DNA from: Chrysopilus asiliformis
Taxonomy: Eukaryota; Arthropoda; Insecta; Diptera; Rhagionidae
Assembly (NCBI GenBank): GCA_964034945.1
Contig: OZ035962.1
Coordinates: 112,965,234 to 113,029,233 of the forward strand
Direction of reading: 5' to 3'
DNA length: 64,000 nt
Shown here: in pieces, positions 1 through 11,733 of the stretch
Layout: each line of letters starts with the position of its first letter
Numbering within the stretch: position 1 is the first letter of the stretch
Translations under genes and position numbers: made by a program
Notes under the pieces: generated by a model
What the model was told of the DNA's origin: nothing
Databases searched by the model: none
The model's input: only the letters and a program-made list of their open reading frames with translations

Positions 1-82
1 CGCAAGTTACTTGTCTCGTCTAAACCCTGCTTTAGACACATTTCTAGCTAAAGTGCGGTTTAGACGAAGCAAGTAACTTGCG
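1..82. repeat. Hairpin of two transposon ends at the window edge
   Basis: Positions 1-35 and 48-82 are inverted copies of one another (arms start CGCAAGTTACTTG) with about 12 bases between them and a few mismatches. The left arm reads like the right end of an element lying outside the window. The right arm is the left end of the element at 52-537. The two are therefore probably neighbouring copies of the same MITE family, not one hairpin gene. Confidence 0.6.
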
Positions 83-537
83 GCAAGTAGACGTAAATAC
101 ACGCGATTTGACCTAGTGTGCGACGCTCGCATATGTGTGAGAATACTTGCCGCTCTCTCGAAAATAATAGAAAGCCATTCTATTTTTGTGGCAAGTAAAA
201 CCAATACAACAACATGGAACCGTGTACAAATGAGGTGGTTTTATGTGTGTGTGTTTCGGTTCATTTTATATTTGCTGCTGTGCCAGAAAACGTCGTAACA
301 TTTTAAGGAAAAAACGACACGGGTATAACAAACTCGTCGGCAACAAACAGTTTTAGGTCGAAATTCGCAAATTTTTCCACAAAAAAGAGTCGTGATATTT
401 TTTCTCAGAAAATTTTAGGTTATGTTTTTCTTCTGCTGTCATTCTACTTGAAATGATTTACTTGAAACGTGTAAACTAAGCAAACTACTTGCCTCTCTTT
501 ACTTGCCGCAAGTTACTTGCTGTGTATAAACCCTGCT
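52..537. mobile_element. MITE with TAA target duplication
   Basis: The termini AGTGCGGTTTA (left) and TAAACCCTGCT (right) are imperfect inverted repeats. They continue inward into an almost exact inverted block (GCAAGTAACTTGCGGCAAGT at about 69-88, with its complement at about 500-520). TAA flanks the element on both sides (49-51 and 538-540). The interior is AT-rich with no coding capacity. A 3 bp TAA duplication is typical of PIF/Harbinger MITEs; the family assignment is inference. Confidence 0.55.
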
Positions 538-722
538 TAATGTTAATATTGCTAAATCTCTTTCTTATTGAAATTTACTAAATAGTTTTCTTACGCGGTT
601 TTTCAGAGAACGAGTTTCAAATTATATAAAGTTTCCACGCAGAATTTTAAATCTAATTCTGCACTAAGCCTTATAAAGTAATTTTATAAATTTTTAACTG
701 AAATTACACTTTTCAAAATATT

Positions 723-1219
723 CAGGGTATTCACAGTCCTCTTTTAAATTGCGAGTAATTTTACCGCTCGGTAATTCAGTCAAATTTAACAGATTTTTAC
801 CGAGACGGTAACTTGGTTCATGTAAAAATGAATTATCGGATTCGGTAATTGTAGACATGCCTTGAGTCGTGTTTTCCGGCCCGATTATTCGGTATCAAGA
901 ATCAACCGCGAGTGGCGCTAGTAATATTTTAGTTGTCAAATTTTCTCGCTGGTTATCTCATCGGACTGCAAATTTTTTCAATTTTGATAGCCGTTGCCAC
1001 AATAGAAATTCAAAAGAATACATCAAACATGGATTTAAAGGTATGTGACATATTTTACAATCAAATTCGCAGTTCATGATTGGATCACGTATCCAGTAAA
1101 AGCGCTGTTCTCAAATCTGTGCTGTGGCAGTGCTGTGTTCACAGCAGAATATTTTCAGTCTTTTAATATTACCGAAAACACCGAATACCCAAAATTAAAA
1201 GAGGACTGTGAATACCCTG
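723..1219. mobile_element. MITE-like element with 25 bp perfect terminal inverted repeats
   Basis: CAGGGTATTCACAGTCCTCT and five further bases (723-747) recur as an exact reverse complement at 1195-1219. ATT lies next to both ends (720-722 and 1220-1222), a possible but weak target duplication. Inside are several copies of a GGTAA/TTACC motif. At 1029 an ATG is followed after ten bases by a good splice donor (AAG|GTATGT), which looks like the first exon of a gene whose remainder is missing. No transposase frame was found, so it is a non-autonomous element that may keep the 5' end of a lost gene. Confidence 0.6.
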
Positions 1220-1241
1220 ATTATTTGTCGAAAATTGTTAT

Positions 1242-4200
1242 TTTGGGATGATGGAATATTATATATAATCTTAAAGTGCATGGAGACTTTTTATCAATAA
1301 AAAATTGAAATGCATGTATAATAAATTCGAAATAAATTCAGATTTAAACATTTTTCTCATTTACTATTTTTTTCAAACAACGAAATGAGTCATAAATTGA
1401 ATTCCAATATCTGAAAAGCTCAATTAAAAATCCTCTTGAATTCGTTCTTTCTGGAAAGGTGATAAGAAATAGTTAGCCCAGCCAAAGATCTTTCAAATCA
1501 ATCCACCTTTTCTTTATATTTTAGTATTTCAAACGACTAAATATTCTGCGCGAGTGCTTTTTGAGTAAAACATACGTCTGAATTCTCGTATAGAACTTTG
1601 AATAAACTCGATTTTCTGGTTCTTAAGAAAACTTTAGAAAAGTTGATCCCATTGAGAATTTAGTACTAATGAGGAACCTTTTGTAGCAATTAAATGTTCA
1701 TTTCTGGTGAGAGTTGAAGTTAAACTAATTACCAATGCATTGAGACATATTGATTAGCAGCCTGCAGGGTAAAACTTTTGGAATTCGAAATGCCTCTAAG
1801 GACTAGACGGAAATCGTCATAATTAAAGTTTCGTATATATATATATATAGTAACATATTTTACTTGTTATATTATACGCATATTACTATAACTATGCTGG
1901 TCGAGTAGATCTGAGAATTCTGCAATTTGCAGATGCAAATGGTCCCGAATTAAATTAAACCCAAACTATTCAAAAGATGAATGTGAATTAAATTCAGCTA
2001 GGCGATGGGGGCGAAGGATCGGTATTTATAGTCTTGATGTATATACGGTAAGAAAAGGGAAAAATAACTGTATGACCGCCTTGCCTCGCCTCGCCTCGGA
2101 GAGTTTAAAATTTAAGACGTACAAAACATACCCAAATACAATCCGAATAAGGAATAAGAAATGAGGAAAAATTGAGGCACTGAGACGTCGAAATCCCTTG
2201 ACAAAAGGCAAAAGGGGGTACAAAAAAACTCCCCGGCAATCACAATGAAACACCGTCAGTCAGTTGGGGCTTATTACTGGTCCTTTGTATGTATTTAATG
2301 GGAAAACGGGGGTAGTTTATACTTAGTTCCTTATTCAATGGGTAAATTGAAGTTGAGAAAAGACGAAGAAATGGAATTGTACATCTTTTATACACGACAT
2401 ACTACTTGTATAAGAAATGCATAGTTTTGTTAGAGATGACAGCTTTTTGTATGTACAACAGTGTACATATTTTATATATGTGGTATGTTTGATATCATCA
2501 GATTTATATTGACATTGTTTAAATTAGATGTATCTCGCTATGTAAATCCACGGAAATGAAAGAAAAGTTTCAGGGTATAAATGAAAAGTCACTGAGGCAT
2601 TGCAAAAATCCATAAGCAGATGAATATACACTATTCGCGTTTCATTGTTGATTAAAAAGTTGCTTAGGAATAATAAACTGCATGATTTGAATGAAATTAT
2701 TAGGTAAGAATTCTTTGAGATTTATCGCAATGTTCCTTTGCATATATTTTGAAAATCTTTTCTTATTCAATATCCTATCTTAGACACGAGGATAAGGTTA
2801 AAATGCTCGCCCTTGGTACAAAAAACTGTTAAATTTAAAAAAAATTATTTTTGGCGGGTTAATAAACGTGAGACGGGGAGAGGTGGGTCCGAAACAACGA
2901 ACTTTGTATTCGATATGTTAAAAAAAATATTTTGATTTTGGTAAAAACTTTAAAAATACTCATTTGAATGATTTTGGTTTGTTTTGAAAAACAATAACTA
3001 TGAATGCCATTAAATTACATTCGAAAAATAAAGCTTTGTATGCTTATTTGAACATTAGTTGAATATCGATGGGGCTATAAAACATAAAACCACCGATTTC
3101 TATCTATTTGAGCGTAAAACGTATTTGATCTTCACACAATTTTGGTTTGACCAAAAACAGAAAATTGCACTTGACCAAGCGATAAATCTGATGACTACCT
3201 TCATTGGTTAGTCAGAGATTTATGTGTTTCGCACTTGTTGTGGATATGCACAAAGAACCGAACTTACATGAAATATTTGCAAATGTAACGCCAACCGAAA
3301 ACATAAAATCTACGAAAAAAGGAAGGGTTATTTGGTCCGGATGGGGGGGAATCACAACGAAAACTGATATTGAAGTGGGTTGGATCTGGGATGGTGGTGC
3401 ATTGATTGGTTTGCGGTGGCCACAATTTGTGTGCAGGGGTAAAATGCCAGTGTTTGAGCTTAGTAAAGAGTGAAATCCACGAAATGAGTTGACAAAATTT
3501 GCTTATCTGGCACAAAGTATCAAAATGACCGAATTTACGATCAATTTGACAATGAATTGTTTTGTTCTTGCATACGGGCAACCATTAATCAAACACAAAT
3601 GCGCATTGTTTTCTATCAGAAACAGCAAAATTTACCATTCTAGGTGTGATGTATATACTCTATGTTTCAACCAACCACTTTTATCAATTTATCTATTACT
3701 ACGATATCTTTGGTAGTATACATAAAATCTATAAAGTATTATTAACAACAATCATATCGCTTGGATAATTGTGGAACGCGTATCATAAAATGTTAAGTGC
3801 GGTTAAATTGCTCCGCCCATTTAGGATACCGTGTAGCTTGATGTTTTTTTTTCGTATTTGGAAATTTATGTAAACGACATTCTGGTGGCTGTAAATTCAC
3901 CAACATCACTTGCACATTTTCATTGGAAATTTATTCAAAATAATTATTGTATTGTGTGTTCATTTCAACAAATCATATTCATATCATGTAGGTTTATTTC
4001 TCATTTAAATGCAAGCAGTGAACGTCATATAAACAAAGATAATTTCAATCAAGTTAATTAGATTAAAGGAATTTCACTTTAAAAGTAAATATGAATATTG
4101 AATTTCGATTTTGTTTAAGTAAATCATGAAATTTCAATTAAACAATCGCTTATTTAATGGAAATTTTAAGAAATTCTACATTGTTTTCTTAATGTGATTT

Positions 4201-7200
4201 AAAACTCTTCTGTAGGCAAAACATCAACACTTAAAAAGCTTTGAAAACATCAGATTTTATTTTTTCCTCGGCCGCCCGTAGAGGAAATAAGAGGCAAGGG
4301 TTTCAGTTCAGGGGTATCTTTTAACACAAGTACGGAATGTTATATTTTGGTTTGGTAATTTTTAGACAGGTGATTAAAATTTAGCCATTTGCAGAAATCT
4401 TTTAGAATAGAACCAAATTTTAACGTTCAAACACGGAAAATCGTCACACCTGAAATTTTTCTATTTTCCCAGTAAAATTTATCTATTTGCCATGTCAAAG
4501 TCAGAAAAGATGCAACTCATTGTGAGTCCGTTAAAATAAAAGAAAAAGCCCGTTAGATCTAATAAACATCATCTTAAAATGGGCTTGTATTATTGCTTTT
4601 AATAGTGAAAATATTCTTAAGAAAATAGAAAAATAATTATATTATGTAAGGAAATCGTCGCTGTTATTTTCAATAGACCGATGTTTTTTTTTAATATTTT
4701 TATTTTCCACCAAACAACACTCTTTTAATAAAATGGATTTAATTTTTTTATTAAATGAACTGCGAGATAAAATGATCATCACTATTTTATATCAAGTGCA
4801 AAGAATATTGAATTTTTTTACATGGCCGCTTACAGTTGAATTTAACAGAATCATATAAAAAAAACTGATTCGTCGAGGATCAGGAAAAATATATTTTCTG
4901 CATTTTCTCGTTCGCCTCCACCAGTTTTCGCTGTTTTTCGTCCATCTACAAAAAAAAATTTGATTGTCGGATGAGTACGAATTTGGATATATGGCTGACA
5001 TTTTTAACTGCCAACTTTCCACTGTCTGGCATAACAAGTCCAGTTCGCTGTATTGTGAAACGAATGGCCAAATTTAAAGTGCCATTTCGAATGGTACACC
5101 GAAAGAAACTTTTCATTGTATCATCAGAATTTTTTCAAACGAAATCCAGCGCAAAAGCTATAAAACCGGCTCTGACGAACGTAAACTAGCCTCAAACTAA
5201 AAATAAGTCCAAAGCGGACTCTTCAGAACCGAAATTCCTGAGGTGATATTTCAAGGAAAGTCATTAAACCGAATTCCCATTTCAGATTTTAAAAATGTGG
5301 TTGATTTTGGAACATCAAATCTACGCTTATCAATACTAGCTCGCTGATCTCTAACACGGTTACGAAAGTATTATGCAAATCAAGCAAAATACGCCAGAGG
5401 ACCTATAAGTCCAAAATTTTTCATAGCCACAAATCAATTTCCTTTCAATTGTTAAGGAAAAAATTCGAATGCTCTTTTGAATTTTGAATTTGTTTTGAAT
5501 TTGTTTTACTAGGCAAAGAATTTACTGATTAGATATAAATTAAGATGTAGTCACCAAAAAAAATTGGCCAATTTACATGACTTTTTAACGCAATTTCGAA
5601 ATATTTTTAAAACTTCTAGAGATGAAAAATGGAATTTCTTCAGTGTAAAATCGATGGTGAAATCGCGACGTCCATTCGTTGCCGTTATAGCTTTCATATA
5701 ACACACTTAACCGCCATCTATCTAGACTCATCCCCCAACACAATCCTTTTTACTTATCCTGAAAGTCTGACCACCCTTAGCGAACCGGCCATCTTGCACT
5801 ATCAGAATGGTGACCCCGGTTCGGATTATATAAGTGGATAGACGACCGACGAGTGGCACAGCAACTGATGGTGATATATTCTATCCAGTTTCTATCCTAT
5901 CCTGTCCTATCCTGGAGGATTCTCTTTTGACCATGCCATTCGAGTTGCCCTGTTTTCACATGTTGTGGACTTTTGAACATTTCCTCTTCAGTATTTCGCT
6001 TTTCGGGATGAATTTTTCGCTGGACAAATGCCAAGTTGATTTTGTACTTCACAGAGATATCAACGAAGGTTGAAGGACGAGAAACGGGAATAGCGACGAT
6101 AGAAGGACGACAAACAGGGCCAAATCCATAACCAGAGCCGAAGTACAAACCAAACCGAAAACAACGTCAGGATGGCAAAGAACGTATTGTGGATAGTTAT
6201 GGGGGTGACTGACTATGTATGGGGGATGAATTCAGTATCAGGGCAAAGCTGAGGAACGGGCTAACGGGAATTGATAACATTGTGAATAGGGGGTGATTTA
6301 ATCGGTGAAGTGCTGCCGATCTATGTATGAATGAAACACATCCCATCAATTCCCAAAAAGAGGAGGTCGAAAAACTTCCAAAACTCCATTTTCCAGTCAG
6401 CGACAAACAAGTTTTTTTCAATAACAACATCGACCTGATGCTACCATCAGTATTTGGTAGTTCTGCTAATTCCGCTTTGTTGATGGGGGTGGTTAGCCAA
6501 CCCCTTTGGCCATGAGCCTATCTTCTACCAACAACACATATTAAAGGACGATATATCGTGACTCTGGGGTTTGGGAATTTTCAACGAACTATTATTAAAT
6601 TTTGTCTAGCAACAAAGGTGTATCCAGAATGCAGCAGTAGACTTTGATTCGGGAATGACAGTACCATAGCATGTTGAAATCCTGACACAAGTCTGCAATA
6701 ATCTCTTTGTGAAGATATTGACCGCTCTCCGCACATATTACCACCCCCGTGTCCCCACCTTCGTTGCTTGAAACTTTTTCAACTTTGCACTCCACAATCA
6801 GACAGAAATGCCAATCCTGAAATATCCAAATGGAATAGGAAAAAAATTGGTAAATGAAAATCATAATCAAAAAAATGCTTCGAAAAAGCAGATTTGCCCA
6901 CTTTAAGGTTTTAAAAATTATGCTATATGATTTATAATCGTGCCAGTGCATCATTTTCATATTGCCCTGATTACTTTTCGCTTTGGTTGGTTGAAAATAT
7001 AACTATTAGAATTATAATAGTACGATAATACTGATTCGTTGCAATTAAGAGCATGCACATTTGAAAAAAAGATTAAATACTATAATTTTTTTATTAAATG
7101 ATCAGTATCTAAGGTTTTATTTATTATTACACATACTATATATATATTTTTTTATGAATTTCTTACCTCCTTTTTCTGCGTTTATAACAAATGTATGATT

Positions 7201-8855
7201 TAAACAATATCAGTTTGATAAACAGAAAACTTTCCTCTGAAATATTTAGTATTGGAAAAAAATATGTAAAAACGGGATCAAAATCGATTAAGTGTATTAA
7301 AAGATACAAGAAGAGGGGGTTTGAAGCTAGAGAGAAGGATGAAACATTCCTTTTTATTTCCAACCGAATGTCAAAAACGGGATTGAAATTAGTTCACAGA
7401 ATCCAAAGATATAAGGGGAGGGAGTCAAAATTAAGGAGGAAGGGTGAATTCTAGTACACCAATCATCATCCTATCATTATTTTTAGCAGATTTCCAGAAA
7501 GAGGACCGATATGATTTGAGTGGATCAAAAGTTATGAGGAAAGGACAAACAAACACACAAACTTTGTCTGCTCCGTCGGGGGTAAAAACAGAACAATACA
7601 AACGCAACAGCTTTTGCAGAAAAAGTTTAATATCTCTAAGCAAATTCTCTAAGCAAAAATGTTTGTTTCGAGAAAATCGCGTCTGAACATTTTGAGTTTG
7701 CAATAAATGCGTGCAATTTCGGACTTTTAGAAAGCAGCAAGGAACCATCGGAAAACTTTGGGGATTTCAGCAAAACGAAAAAGAGAAAAGGAAGCTCGTT
7801 CACGTAGTTATAATGTAATTAATTAAAATCTCAAAAAAGAGGCTTAGTGGATTTTGCCAGCAAACTTACTAACAACATAGATGACAAAAAAATTGCCAGT
7901 TAGTGTATTCATTTAACATTTTCATAGTCGACTTATATTACTAAAAATTTGTGAAAATACAAAATGCCCTCAATTGCAAACTTGCAGTGAGCTCTTCAAA
8001 TTGATCGCCATCACAATTCGAGAGTGCAATACTAAAGGACAACTAATAGCAGAGACAATTCGCTTAATAGTATCACTTACTAGTTGCCATCCTAGTGGTC
8101 AACAATGTTGGAAAATCGTTGATATTTTAGGTTGTACCCCAACATACTATACAGAGTGGCTCTTCAGATTGAAAGTAACAAGCAGAAGGCAAATGCGATA
8201 AGAACCACTCAAACATAATTAGGTTTATGTTCTGTTCTGGTCTGTACTGGACCGCTTCAGGGCTAAAATAAGTATACTACAAGCAATCCAAAAGTTGGAA
8301 GATACTCGATTCCAGTCCATAACTACATTTATTTATGCTGGCGATTTTAATACAAAATGTTATAGTCTATGAAATACAGTGGAAGAAATATCTCTATATA
8401 CGTTCGAATCACGATGACTTGAAAGAACGAACATTCAAATGCAATGCTTTTAAGAGCTTGAAGCCTTATACGATGTTTTGAAACACTTGAGCTGAAAATG
8501 TAGTTGCACTTGAAAATGTATTTCATCAGAATCTAGTCTGATGGTGTATGAACACTTAATGCATACAATAACGAAATCGCCTCCCCAGTATACCGCTGTA
8601 ATTTCTGCATTGTTCCTTGTATGTGCTTTTCATACATGTTGAATATTATATGGGTGACAACGCTTTTAGTCCAGCATTATCAGCCCCTAACGTTTCATAA
8701 TCATGCCAAATATATTAGGTATATGAAAAAAAAACAATATTGCTGGTGCTATTGGATGGCTATAATAACGCCAACGACGACTACAATGATGATGATGATG
8801 ACGATGGTCTGGTACTTTCAATTTGGACAATTTCAACTAAAGAGGGAAGTGCTGC
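1242..8855. other. Non-coding, repeat-poor AT-rich stretch
   Basis: No reading frame here looks like a known protein, and no splice chain was recognised. Visible minor features are a TA run at about 1833-1849, a CCTCG run at about 2083-2100, short TCCTATCCTG repeats at about 5885-5912, a diverged tandem duplication of roughly 110 bp at about 7260-7450, and an ATG (GAT) microsatellite at about 8785-8806. A short frame at 3858-3960 faintly resembles a reverse transcriptase active-site region; see findings. Confidence 0.5.
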
Positions 8856-9134
8856 TACACTCTAAACCAGATTTTACTGGGAGCCCAGTAAAAAGACAAC
8901 CACGATGAAGTACAGTAAATTTTACTGTTCGTTCCCAGTAAAAAAAAATTACTGATCCTCTCAGTAAATATTTTGAGTGAGTCCCAGTAAAATATCCGCA
9001 CTGGAAAACTGGAATATCTTAGGAAATTCGTAATATATTACTAGGAGCCCTAGTAAAATTTACTGGACTATCAGTAATATATGCAGAATTTTTACTGGGA
9101 AATCCGAGTAAATTTTACTGAAACTGCAGTAAAT

Positions 9135-9460
9135 CTGACCCTTTTTTACTGCACTCCCAGTAAATTTTATTGGGAAATCCAAGTAAATTTTACTGACGCC
9201 GTAGTAAATCTGAAACCTTTTTACTGCACTCCCAGTAAATTTTATTGGGAAATCCAAGTAAATTTTACTGACGCCGCAGTAAATTTCAAACCTTTTTACT
9301 GTACTCCCAGTAAATTTTATTGGGAAATCCCAGTAAATTTTATTGGGAAATCCAAGTAAATTTTACTGACGCCGCAGTAAATTTGAAACCTTTTTACTGT
9401 ACTCCCAGTAAATTTTATTGGGAAATCCAAGTAAATTTTACTGACGCCGCAGTAAACCTT
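9135..9460. repeat. Tandem array of about 75 bp units
   Basis: About four units of roughly 75 bp follow one another, each running from a CTTTTTACTG block through CCCAGTAAATTTTATTGGG to ACGCC(G/A)CAGTAAA. One unit is enlarged by a duplicated piece of about 28 bp near 9315-9345. Reading frames on both strands through the array (NFTDAAVN-type and SKIYLDFPIKFTG-type) are by-products of the repeat and not proteins. The array is part of the left subterminal region of the surrounding transposon. Confidence 0.8.
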
Positions 9461-9551
9461 TTCTTCGTTTTTCTTCGATCTAACGCAGAAAACTCTCAAA
9501 AATTTAAATAAAAAATATGTAATAAAAGTCGACATTCATTTCACAATACAT

Positions 9552-9707
9552 TTAATAAAATCGTTGTATAATGCTTGTAACAAAACGCTTACTATTTGTC
9601 TCTATGACAAGGTAAAAAATCGCTCCCGTATCCGGATTTCCCTGCAAAACTGAATAAGGCTGACAGAGTCCAGTGTTTGAAATTGTTGAATCAACATTCA
9701 CGTCTTT
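9552..9707 (-). CDS. Probable last exon of a transposon-borne gene
   Basis: On the minus strand a pyrimidine-rich tract ending TTTTTACTTAG (9708 upward) is followed by 51 open codons and a TAA stop at 9552-9554. The peptide contains GLCQPYSVLQGNP and FYLVIETNSKRFV, with the composition of a real folded protein and not of low-complexity AT DNA. I do not recognise the family. The alternation of hydrophobic residues suggests a small beta-rich C-terminal domain. It lies inside the 8858-12215 transposon and is the best-preserved downstream piece of the minus-strand gene starting at 10589. The intervening exons cannot all be joined in frame, so the gene may be decayed. Confidence 0.45.
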   Translation of the reverse strand, partial: KDVNVDSTISNTGLCQPYSVLQGNPDTGAIFYLVIETNSKRFVTSIIQRFY

Positions 9708-9861
9708 CTAAGTAAAAACAAAAGAAAATAACTAAGTTAAATAACATTTTTTTAAATAAAATCAGGATATATAGTTTTTATCCCTCTCAGAAACTCAGAA
9801 ATTATTTAATTTTCTGAGACTTTCAACAATTAAAATATTGTATGGCTTTCCTAATACTTAC

Positions 9862-9981
9862 ATTTGAAAAATTTTTAAATTAAGGATTTATTCCCAAGTT
9901 TTCCCTTATCTTTTTTTTATTGACGGATGACGTTATATTTCTCGATTCAAAGTGATAGGGCACATATAATTTTGAGCTCAT
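9862..9981 (-). pseudogene. Possible internal exon of the transposon-borne gene
   Basis: The minus strand shows an acceptor (CTTTTTCAG at about 9982-9990) and a donor (CAAAT|GTAAGTATT at 9862/9861). The frame that begins ATG at 9981 stays open for about 33 codons and then meets a stop before the donor. The alternative frame also stops. It is either a non-coding exon or a damaged one. Confidence 0.3.
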
Positions 9982-10040
9982 CTGAAAAAGATTTTGAATA
10001 AATATTTCGTATTTTATTTTCGTAACTATCTTTATATTAC

Positions 10041-10162
10041 CATTAAAAAAAACCTTCACTAGAAGTTCCCAATTTTTTGAAGAAAAATTCTTGTGGCTCA
10101 GTATTTGTAGAAATGATTCGTCGGTTTTTTCAAAAAAAAAACAATTTGAAATCAAGTTTTAT
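10041..10162 (-). pseudogene. Possible internal exon, SAM-like fragment
   Basis: On the minus strand it lies between an acceptor (TTGTTTTTCAG, 10163 upward) and a donor (AATG|GTAATA, 10041/10040). One frame encodes DESFLQIL followed by a helix-like stretch ending NWELLVKVF. This pattern resembles the second half of a SAM-type helical domain. A run of ten T sits near its start, and the frame that fits the peptide does not match the phase supplied by the exon ending at 10508. A slip in the T run could explain this. Confidence 0.3.
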
Positions 10163-10507
10163 CTGAAAAACAAAATTATTGTGCATTAAAAAAACTAGTA
10201 ATATAAGAAAAATTGTGAAAAATACATTCTAATATATTGCATTTGCAAGCCACTTTTATACCCCGCTCCTTGAAAAATTGCTTATTGGCAAAACATTGAA
10301 ATTTAGTAAAATTATGAAAAAGGAAATTCGAGTATTTCCGAAAACTCCGCACTCAATACTATTATAAAATAAACAATCACAAAACGGAGCTAGAATAATG
10401 AAAAAAACGTTTTCGCATGCCTACCCGTGTTCGCAAATGAAACATGAAAATCTAATTAAGTTTTTCGTGTTAAAAATTCGGGATAAAAAGTGTAGAAATT
10501 CACTTAC

Positions 10508-10589
10508 CTGAGCACTTATCAACGATCTCCTGTTTAACTCCTTCCTTTTCGAGGAAAATTCTTAATTCTCGCACTTGTTTTTCACGCAT
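10508..10589 (-). CDS. First coding exon of the transposon-borne gene (SAM-like start)
   Basis: An ATG at 10589 opens 27 codons (start MREKQVRELRIFLEKEG) and ends at a strong donor TCAG|GTAAGTG (10508/10507). The pattern of leucine and isoleucine spacing followed by EGVKQEIVDKC matches the first two helices of a SAM-like domain. The exon lies inside the 8858-12215 transposon, on the strand opposite to the given orientation and directly inside the right subterminal repeats (upstream flank at about 10680-10740 holds CCCAGTAAA copies). The function is unknown. The SAM resemblance is my reading of the pattern and was not tested. Confidence 0.45.
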
Positions 10590-11347
10590 TTCACTTGCGC
10601 ACTGTATTAAAAATATCTCTCAACAATGACTTTCACTTGAAGAATGACGAGAATCTGGCTCTCCAAAGCTGATGTGTTTCGAAATTTACTCGGATTCCCA
10701 GTAAAATTTACTTAGAATCCCAGTAATTTTTTTTTCTCGTAAAAAATATTGCGTGACGTAAAAATTGTAGTGTTACCAGAAGTTGTAGGTTATTTTTTTG
10801 AAAAACTTTTCACTTGATCATTATGCGGTTGGAAAAAAATATTTTATTTACATTAATAAAAAAATTCTCGTGTGCTAACGTCGGAGAGATAGATTTAATT
10901 TTGATAGATACAAAAATAGTGAGACAAAAATACTGAGACAAAAATAGGAACAAAAAAAGTTTTGTAAAGTTTCTACACTTGGTGTCTAGTTACGAGTTGG
11001 AAAACGAAAAAACATCTAAAAGAGAATCAGTGGGTCGATTTGGTTAACATTTCTAAAAGATAGTTAGTGTCTGCTATTATTATTATTGACATATTTTGTA
11101 AGGAAACATTTAACAACGTAAAAACTCCAAAGAAATTGCAAAAAAAATCGTGAAAAACCGCTTGAAAATATTCTAAAAGTTTAGAAAAAAATTTCAGGCT
11201 GATCTTTATGGTGCAACGTAATTAAAATAATACAAAAAATTGAAAAAAAAAACAGGAAGCAATAAATGTTATGTAAAGGTTTATTTGCAAATATGCGTAC
11301 AAAATTTAAAGCTGGTCACCCAAAAGCAAATCAAATAGAAAAAAGTG

Positions 11348-11500
11348 TTTACTGGGGATCCCAGTAAAATTACTGGGGATCCCAGTAAAATTACTGGGGA
11401 TCCCAGTAAAAGTACTGGGATTCACAGTAAAAATTACTGTGATGCCTAGTAAAAATTACTGTGATGCCTAGTAAAAATTACTGTGATGCCTAGTAAAAAT
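11348..11500. repeat. Two short tandem arrays of palindromic units
   Basis: Three units of 21 bp (TTACTGGGGATCCCAGTAAAA, each a near-perfect palindrome centred on GGATCC) are followed by a hybrid unit and then three units of 22 bp containing TTACTGTGATGCCTAGTAAA. Both unit types are variants of the half-site used throughout the transposon. The stepwise change from one type to the other suggests local amplification. Confidence 0.85.
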
Positions 11501-11529
11501 TTAGAATATTTGCGGTAACTTAAGTTTTT

Positions 11530-11733
11530 ACTTTCTTATACGAAGTACATAGTAGGTGAGTCGATCACCAAAAATCAACTTTTGGTAAAAATCTGTGAGC
11601 AATACTGGAAGTTACCAAAACGGCGCATTTTTAAAAATCAAAATTTCGTTTTTAGCAGTTTACTCCGAAACTATGTATTTTTCAGTAGTCTGCTGATAAC
11701 AAAGGTTGGGACGTAGATTTCGTATAAGAAAGT
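11530..11733. mobile_element. Nested inverted-repeat element (MITE-like)
   Basis: ACTTTCTTATACGAA (11530-11544) recurs as an exact complement at 11719-11733, bounding 204 bp that lack the TTTACTGGG motif of the surrounding transposon. No clear target duplication is seen. It is best read as a separate MITE inserted in the larger element. Confidence 0.5.

Noticed and set aside
3204..3581. Overlapping frames on both strands (89 and 105 codons)
   Set aside because: No known motif and no splice signals; treated as chance frames.
9060..9535. Open frames on both strands with repeated NFTDAAVN or DFPIKFTG peptides
   Set aside because: They are translations of the 75 bp DNA tandem repeat; both strands and several frames are open for the same reason, and the units keep palindromic DNA motifs and not codon patterns.
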